NCBI GenBank assembly: GCA_020438245.1
Contig: JAGQUY010000227.1
Span: forward strand, 1 to 10,175
DNA: 10,175 bases
Direction: 5' to 3'
From: Bacteroidota bacterium
Lineage (GTDB): Bacteria > CLD3 > SB21
A program made the translations under genes and the position numbers. Below, one piece after another: positions 5,399 to 10,175 of this stretch; the first letter of the stretch is position 1; every line of letters starts with the position of its first letter. The notes below the pieces were generated by a model that was given only the letters and a program-made list of their open reading frames with translations, ran no database searches and was not told where the DNA came from.

Positions 5399-7474
5399 AT
5401 GAAAATCAGGACACTTTTCACGGCTTTTTTTCTGAGCGTGATATCCATTGCTGCCCGGGCGGGTGATCACGACCCGGAAGGGGCCGTGCTCGGAAAATTC
5501 AACAGCGCTCACGAATTCAGCCGGTTGACTCCGGAGTTGATCAAATCGTCCGCCGAATCCATAATCAGCGAATCACGCGAATCCCTCAAGAAAATATACG
5601 GGATTCCATCCGCAAGCCGTTCTTATGAGAATACATTACTTGCACTGGATGATATGTACAATACCATGTACAACACCAATGGGTATATCTATTTAATGGC
5701 CAATTGTCATCCGGACGCGGCCGTACGAGAGGAGGCCCTTCGGGCCGTCGAACAACTCGACAAATTTGGGAATGAGATCGGGTTGGATGAACAGCTATAT
5801 CGCTCTGTCAAGGAATTTGCATCCTCCAAAAGCGCAAGAAGTCTGACCGGATATAAGAAGAAGTTTCTCGAGGAGACGGTTCGCGATTTCGAGCGAAATG
5901 GGTTTGCCCTGTCCTCGGAAAAACGAAAGGAACTCAAACAGCTGCAGGACAAACTGTCCGAATTGGGGTTGACTTTTTCCAACAATATAGCTGAATACGA
6001 GGATTTTCTTACCGTTGAGGAAAAGGATATGGACGGGTGTCCGGAGGACTTCAAGAGGAGCCGCTTGCAGCCTGATGGGAAATACAAGATTGATCTCTCG
6101 TATCCATCCTATTCCGGATTCATGAAGTCTTCCACCTCCGATGAGGCACGAAAAGCGCTTTTCATGAAGTACAATAACCGTGCCGCGGACAAGAATCTGA
6201 CGGTTCTGAATGACATCCTGATACACCGGCAGAAAATGGCCGACTTACTCGGGTACAAAACGTATGCGGCCTACGTGGTTGAAGACAGAATGGTCAAGAC
6301 CCCCACGACCGTTTGGAACTTCGAGAAGAGCCTTTTGAAAAAAGTCAAAACGAAGGCTGCGGCAGATTACAAAGAACTGCTCGACACAAAACGCAAGTAC
6401 CTTAAGGATCAGACCGTAAACGTCATCAATCCGTGGGAAGCCTCTTTCTATAATAACATACTTCTCAAGGAGAAGTACCAAGTAGATCAGGAAAAGGTGA
6501 AGGAATACTTTGAACTTAACACGGTGACTGAAGGACTGTTCCAGATAGCACAGCATTTGTTTGGTGTTCAATTTGTTCCGATTCAGAACCCGTCTGTCTG
6601 GCAAAAGGACGTTCGTGCTTTTGAGGTTCGGCAAGGGGAGAAAGTCATCGGTCGCTTCTATTTTGATTTGCATCCGCGCCAGAACAAATTCAATCATGCG
6701 GCGTGTTTCCCGATTATTCGCGGCAAGGAGACATCCAATGGCTACCAAATCCCGGTTGCAACCCTTCTCTGCAATTTTCCACAGGCGACGGAAAACAGCC
6801 CCGCGCTGATGTACCATTCGCTGGGCAGTGCCTCCGTGGAGACGTTCTTCCATGAATTTGGACACGTATTGCACAACATGCTGACCACTTCACCCTTGTA
6901 CTCGTATGCTGGTACCTCTGTGGCGCGTGATTTCGTGGAGGCTCCGTCACAGATCTTTGAAAATTGGTGTTGGGACTATGATGCACTCAAACTGTTTGCC
7001 AAGCATTACAAGACGGGGGAGGTTCTCCCGAAAGCACTCTTCGACAAAATGTTGGCAGCGAAGAACGTAGGTTCCGGCATTGCTGCAAGCTATCAGATTT
7101 TCTACGGGATGCTTGATATGTCGCTGCATGACGGATTTGACCCAAATGGAAAAGAAACGACCACAGACGTGGTCAAAAGACTGCAGGCTGAGGTGGTGCC
7201 GTATGCGTTTGTGGAGGGAACCCATTTTCAGGCGGCCTTTGGGCATCTGAATGGATATGCCGCCGGCTACTACGGATATTTATGGTCTGAAGTGTACGCG
7301 GCGGACATGTTTTCGGTCTTCGAAAAAAACGGAGTCATGGACCAAAAGACGGGGAAAAAATATCGTGATAGTATCCTGGCCAAGGGAGGAACCGAAGACC
7401 CTCTTGATCTGGTGCGTCAATTCCTCGGGCGTGAACCGAATGACGAAGCTTTTCTAAAGAGTCTCGGCCTTTAA
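5399..7474 (+). CDS. Exported M3-family zinc oligopeptidase
   Basis: This 691-residue enzyme is a thimet-oligopeptidase/OpdA/Dcp-like metallopeptidase that should cleave short peptides. The zinc site is H-E-F-G-H at 485-489 (ligands H485 and H489, catalytic E486), with the third ligand E514 in D-F-V-E-A-P-S-Q, the 25-residue distance usual for M3. The C-terminal G-Y-x-A-G-Y-Y-G-Y-L-W-S-E-V segment at 619-632 carries the tyrosine-rich substrate-binding loop of the family. The first 21 residues are a Sec signal peptide (K2, R4, hydrophobic 6-18) with an A-R-A cleavage site before G22. There is no lipobox, so a soluble periplasmic or secreted enzyme is expected, unlike cytosolic OpdA. AAGGA at 5388-5392, 6 nt before the ATG, fixes the start. 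I see no convincing promoter in the 84 bp upstream. A strong terminator follows at 7495. Whether it releases dipeptides (Dcp-like) or is an endo-oligopeptidase cannot be read from the sequence. Confidence 0.94.
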   Translation: MKIRTLFTAFFLSVISIAARAGDHDPEGAVLGKFNSAHEFSRLTPELIKSSAESIISESRESLKKIYGIPSASRSYENTLLALDDMYNTMYNTNGYIYLMANCHPDAAVREEALRAVEQLDKFGNEIGLDEQLYRSVKEFASSKSARSLTGYKKKFLEETVRDFERNGFALSSEKRKELKQLQDKLSELGLTFSNNIAEYEDFLTVEEKDMDGCPEDFKRSRLQPDGKYKIDLSYPSYSGFMKSSTSDEARKALFMKYNNRAADKNLTVLNDILIHRQKMADLLGYKTYAAYVVEDRMVKTPTTVWNFEKSLLKKVKTKAAADYKELLDTKRKYLKDQTVNVINPWEASFYNNILLKEKYQVDQEKVKEYFELNTVTEGLFQIAQHLFGVQFVPIQNPSVWQKDVRAFEVRQGEKVIGRFYFDLHPRQNKFNHAACFPIIRGKETSNGYQIPVATLLCNFPQATENSPALMYHSLGSASVETFFHEFGHVLHNMLTTSPLYSYAGTSVARDFVEAPSQIFENWCWDYDALKLFAKHYKTGEVLPKALFDKMLAAKNVGSGIAASYQIFYGMLDMSLHDGFDPNGKETTTDVVKRLQAEVVPYAFVEGTHFQAAFGHLNGYAAGYYGYLWSEVYAADMFSVFEKNGVMDQKTGKKYRDSILAKGGTEDPLDLVRQFLGREPNDEAFLKSLGL

Positions 7475-7494
7475 CGGGGTTTATATGAACGACA

Positions 7495-7529
7495 GGGTCG
7501 TCTGGCGAAAGCCGGGCGACCCTTTTTTT
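7495..7529 (+). terminator. Intrinsic terminator of the M3 peptidase gene
   Basis: GGGTCGTCTGGC (7495-7506) pairs with GCCGGGCGACCC (7511-7522) over 12 bp, including two G-U wobbles, with a GAAA tetraloop (GNRA type). Seven Ts (7523-7529) follow. It begins 20 nt after the stop codon and separates the peptidase gene from fhs. Confidence 0.93.
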
Positions 7530-7535
7530 GTTGTA

Positions 7536-7582
7536 ATGATCTGAATCATACCTTTGGCATTCTGAGTTGCTTACCATATGGG
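7536..7582 (+). promoter_or_regulatory. Possible fhs promoter and small inverted repeat
   Basis: The terminator upstream means fhs needs its own promoter in the short gap 7530-7589. The best candidate is TTGGCA (7554-7559), a 17-nt spacer and TATGGG (7577-7582); the -10 is weak, and the RNA would start almost at the Shine-Dalgarno sequence. Just upstream ATGAT (7536-7540) and ATCAT (7545-7549) form a 5-4-5 inverted repeat that could be a protein site. Both are weak signals. Confidence 0.25.
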
Positions 7583-7600
7583 TGACATGAAGGAGGATTT

Positions 7601-9298
7601 ATGAAAAGCGACATTGAAATTGCCCAGTCAGCTACTATGCAACCGATTGCCGCCATTGCGTCAAAGATCGGGCTGGAATCCGCAGACACAGAACACTATG
7701 GGGACTACAAAGCTAAAATTAAGCTCCGGGTGCTTGAAAAATTAAGGGATCGACCTGTCGGCAAATATATTTTTGTTACGGCCATCAATCCAACGCCGCT
7801 TGGCGAGGGTAAAACGGTTGTCAATATCGGTTTGTCGCAGGCCCTGGCAATGATAGGAAAGTCGGTTGTTTCAACGCTTCGCCAACCTTCCATGGGACCC
7901 GTTTTCGGCGTAAAAGGTGGCGCCACCGGGGGTGGATATTCACAGGTTCTTCCGATGGAGGATATCAACCTTCACTTCAACGGTGACTTTCATGCCATCA
8001 CGTCGGCTCACAACCTGTTGGCTGCGATGGTAGATAACCACCTTCATCAGGGCAACAAACTTGCATTCGATGTGAATAACATTTTTTGGAATCGTGTTCT
8101 CGACATGAACGACCGTGCTCTGCGGCACATGGTGATTGGCTTGGGTGGTCATACGCATGGCGTACCAAGAGAGAGTTCGTTTGACATTACGGCCGCAAGT
8201 GAAATTATGGCCATCTTGTCATTGGCCGAAAATATTGACGATCTGCGTGCACGGTTGGAACGACTATTTGTCGGGGCCACCCATGCGCGCAAAGGAATTC
8301 GTGCCTCCCAATTGAATGCGGTGGGAGCCATGATGGCGCTTCTAAAGGACGCCATTAAACCCAACCTGGTACAAACTCTGGAGGGAGTGCCCTGCATTAT
8401 GCACACCGGGCCGTTTGCCAATATAGCGACGGGCAACAATTCAGTCATCGCAGACAAAATTGCGCTCAGGCTGGCAGACTATGTTGTCACCGAATGCGGT
8501 TTTGGTGCGGATTGTGGCGCCGAAAAGTTGATCAATATCAAATGTCGCCAAAGTGGATTGCGTCCGTCGGCGGCAGTCATTGTGGCTACGGTTAAAGCGT
8601 TAAAAATGCATGGGGGAGCGTTTGACTCCGTTGTCGGCAAAAAGCCGGACAAAGCGTTGATGGAAAAGGTGAATATGCCCGCATTGGAAGCAGGGTGTGA
8701 CAATTTGGTCAAGCATATTCAGAACATCCGACAGTTTGGAATTCCACCAGTGGTGGCCATCAACCGATTCACAAGCGACACGGATCAGGAAATCGAGGCT
8801 ATTCGTCGAATTGCGGAACAGGCCGGTGCAAAGTCCGCCGTGCCGATCAATGTCTGGGGAGAGGGTGGTGCCGGCGGGACTCTTCTGGCAGAGGAAGTTG
8901 TAAAGGCATGTGAAGAAAAATCAGAACTGCGGTTTACCTACGATGTTCAGGATTCTATCGAGCAGAAAATGTCGGAGATCGTTCGCCGCATTTACGGAGG
9001 CAAGGGCATCGTTTTATCAAAACTGGCAAAGCTCAAGATCAAGATATTCCGCGACGAAGGAGTCGAAAAGTTGCCGGTCTGCATTGCGAAAACACATTTG
9101 TCTTTGTCGCACGACTCCTCCTTAAAGGGACGCCCGAAAGACTTTGTCGTGCCAATCGACGATATTCGATGTGCTGCGGGTGCAGGCTTCTTGTATGCCA
9201 TCGCAGGGCAAATGGTCACGATGCCCGGGCTGCCATCGGTTCCTGCCGCCGAAGCGATAGACGTGGATATAAATGGTTCGGTGAAAGGGCTTTTTTAA
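7601..9298 (+). CDS. fhs: Formate-tetrahydrofolate ligase (10-formyl-THF synthetase)
   Basis: Fhs joins formate to tetrahydrofolate using ATP, giving 10-formyl-THF for purine synthesis, formyl-Met-tRNA or the methyl branch of one-carbon metabolism in the cytosol. At 565 residues it is close to the usual family length. The ATP loop is P-T-P-L-G-E-G-K-T at 64-72. The first family signature V-K-G-G-A-T-G-G-G-Y is at 104-113 with P-M-E-D following at 118-121, and the second, V-A-T-V-K-A-L-K-M-H-G-G, is at 328-339. The sequence appears intact. AAGGAGG at 7590-7596, 4 nt before the ATG, is the strongest ribosome-binding site in the window. It sits behind a strong terminator and has no folate-pathway neighbour such as folD here, so it is probably monocistronic. 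Its TAA overlaps the stop of the convergent TonB-like gene by 4 bp, leaving no room for an intergenic terminator. Confidence 0.98.
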   Translation: MKSDIEIAQSATMQPIAAIASKIGLESADTEHYGDYKAKIKLRVLEKLRDRPVGKYIFVTAINPTPLGEGKTVVNIGLSQALAMIGKSVVSTLRQPSMGPVFGVKGGATGGGYSQVLPMEDINLHFNGDFHAITSAHNLLAAMVDNHLHQGNKLAFDVNNIFWNRVLDMNDRALRHMVIGLGGHTHGVPRESSFDITAASEIMAILSLAENIDDLRARLERLFVGATHARKGIRASQLNAVGAMMALLKDAIKPNLVQTLEGVPCIMHTGPFANIATGNNSVIADKIALRLADYVVTECGFGADCGAEKLINIKCRQSGLRPSAAVIVATVKALKMHGGAFDSVVGKKPDKALMEKVNMPALEAGCDNLVKHIQNIRQFGIPPVVAINRFTSDTDQEIEAIRRIAEQAGAKSAVPINVWGEGGAGGTLLAEEVVKACEEKSELRFTYDVQDSIEQKMSEIVRRIYGGKGIVLSKLAKLKIKIFRDEGVEKLPVCIAKTHLSLSHDSSLKGRPKDFVVPIDDIRCAAGAGFLYAIAGQMVTMPGLPSVPAAEAIDVDINGSVKGLF

Positions 9299-10167
9299 TT
9301 GTTGAAGATGGTAATGGTCCACGTTGTTTCCAGAAGCTCTTCCGGGAATCCATCCGGAAGCGGTTCAAGCGGGAAGACGTTCACGACGGAAGCGTATGCG
9401 GGTGGTACGAACGCCTTGTCGCACGTGTAGCTGAGTATTCTGGAATCGACCAGGTTTCCACGTCGATCCATCTTGACCCAAATTTGCATCGTTCCAACGT
9501 TGGCATAGGGATTAAAGAAGATCTTCGAGGTGATGTCGTACCATTTATTGATCATCTTGTTTTTCCACTTGAGCATGTACGGAGCAAATTCCCACTGATA
9601 CGTATTCAGATTGTAGGACACGCCTTCCATGGATTGGCCGGGGTCTGCGGCCCTGCCCGTAACCTGTTCCAGTACACCCTGTTTCTTGAGAAAAGGAAAG
9701 GGCTGCACTGCCACGGTATTTCTTCCCGGTTCTATATCCGGCTGAACCGGATTTTTAACTGCCTCCTCGGTTGTTTCTCCAGGGTCTGAAACTGCTTTTC
9801 CTGCCTCCAGATTATTTCCCAGAATCGACTCCTTGGGGGGTTCGACAATATCAGATTTTGAGTTGCGATCTGACAAAATTTCTGTTTCTTCCGGCCGGAT
9901 TGCATTCGCCTTTGGATTTTCCATCAGCTTTTTCGCCTTCTCGATTTCTTTATCCTCGAGCAGGTTGAGGATCACCATTTTTTCTTCCGGAGACAGGTCA
10001 ATGGCACGCGGGCTGCTTTGAATGGCTTTTCCTAGGAGCAAGGCTACGAGCAAATTAACTACCGTGGCAATAATAATTCCCCAGGCAAGAAGCCGCTGGA
10101 TGGAATCAAGTGCTGGCAGTCGGAGAATGAGGAGAAACGCATCTCCCAATCGGAGTCTCAATATCAT
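9295..10167 (-). CDS. TonB/TolA-like energy-transducer protein, 5' end uncertain
   Basis: The visible product is 290 residues. A single transmembrane helix lies at about 27-46 (A-W-G-I-I-I-A-T-V-V-N-L-L). A long polar, mostly acidic linker follows at about 52-180, including a probable charged helix at 60-85 rich in E and K. The C-terminal domain at about 195-288 has the TonB_C pattern: a basic amphipathic helix (W-K-N-K-M-I-N-K-W), G-x-M-Q-I-W-V-K-M-D-x-x-G-N-L-V, a helix, then P-L-E-P-L-P-D-G-F-P and a final strand. It should be anchored in the inner membrane and reach the outer membrane, powered by an ExbB/ExbD or TolQ/TolR pair that is not in the window. The frame stays open past the ATG at 10167 to the window edge, so the true start may lie upstream; 19 residues before the helix is already plausible. 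TonB and TolA cannot be told apart here. Confidence 0.8.
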   Translation of the reverse strand: MILRLRLGDAFLLILRLPALDSIQRLLAWGIIIATVVNLLVALLLGKAIQSSPRAIDLSPEEKMVILNLLEDKEIEKAKKLMENPKANAIRPEETEILSDRNSKSDIVEPPKESILGNNLEAGKAVSDPGETTEEAVKNPVQPDIEPGRNTVAVQPFPFLKKQGVLEQVTGRAADPGQSMEGVSYNLNTYQWEFAPYMLKWKNKMINKWYDITSKIFFNPYANVGTMQIWVKMDRRGNLVDSRILSYTCDKAFVPPAYASVVNVFPLEPLPDGFPEELLETTWTITIFNN

Positions 10168-10175
10168 TGGATCAC

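Noticed and set aside
6245..6874. 209-codon open frame on the minus strand
   Set aside because: It lies entirely antisense to the M3 peptidase gene, has no recognisable domain, and the plus-strand gene is unambiguous. It is a shadow of codon bias.
9339..9360. Hairpin CTTCCGG/CCGGAAG just past the fhs stop, considered as its terminator
   Set aside because: No T-tract follows, and it lies within the conserved P-L-P-D-G-F-P-E-E codons of the TonB-like gene, which explain the sequence.
9169..9789. 206-codon open frame on the plus strand across the fhs end and the TonB-like gene
   Set aside because: It is out of frame with fhs at its start and antisense to the TonB_C domain, and its translation is cysteine- and arginine-rich without any domain.

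Overview
The window suggests a Gram-negative bacterium of roughly balanced base composition. Two genes encode Sec/lipobox lipoproteins, one encodes a secreted peptidase, and one encodes a TonB/TolA-type protein, which implies an outer membrane. The WSR-x-[YF]-G propeller repeats ending in 'GDSLWSR' and the short-spacing M49 peptidase are typical of the FCB superphylum (Bacteroidota, Ignavibacteria, Marinimicrobia and similar lineages). Clear Shine-Dalgarno sequences before the M49, M3 and fhs genes argue against classical Bacteroidota. This placement is inference; no marker gene in the window fixes the taxon.

Layout. Positions 76-3305 (minus strand) hold a two-gene unit: an M49 dipeptidyl-peptidase III lipoprotein followed, with a TAATG stop/start overlap, by a predicted seven-bladed propeller lipoprotein. 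A perfect 13-bp hairpin plus T-tract, with the form of an intrinsic terminator, lies inside the signal-peptide codons of the second gene. Positions 3306-3532 are noncoding and densely structured: two promoter-like sequences, a 9-bp hairpin with an all-C loop and an intrinsic terminator, all on the minus strand. They could be a small RNA gene, an attenuated leader, or simply the 3' end of the next gene upstream. Positions 3533-4462 (minus) and 4541-5314 (plus) are two divergent alpha/beta hydrolases separated by 78 bp; the second is YbfF/ABHD11-like. Positions 5399-7474 (plus) encode an exported M3 zinc oligopeptidase followed by a textbook terminator. Positions 7601-9298 (plus) encode formate-tetrahydrofolate ligase (fhs). 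Positions 9295 to the window edge (minus) encode a TonB/TolA-like protein whose stop codon overlaps that of fhs.

How the genes fit together. Two envelope zinc peptidases (M49 and M3) with a TonB-family protein nearby are compatible with peptide scavenging, but only the M49 and propeller genes look co-transcribed. Fhs is one-carbon housekeeping metabolism and seems unrelated to its neighbours. I see no mobile element, CRISPR array, tRNA, rRNA or defence system. The coding content is ordinary; the observations most worth checking are the terminator inside the signal-peptide codons and the tandem hairpins at 3391-3458.
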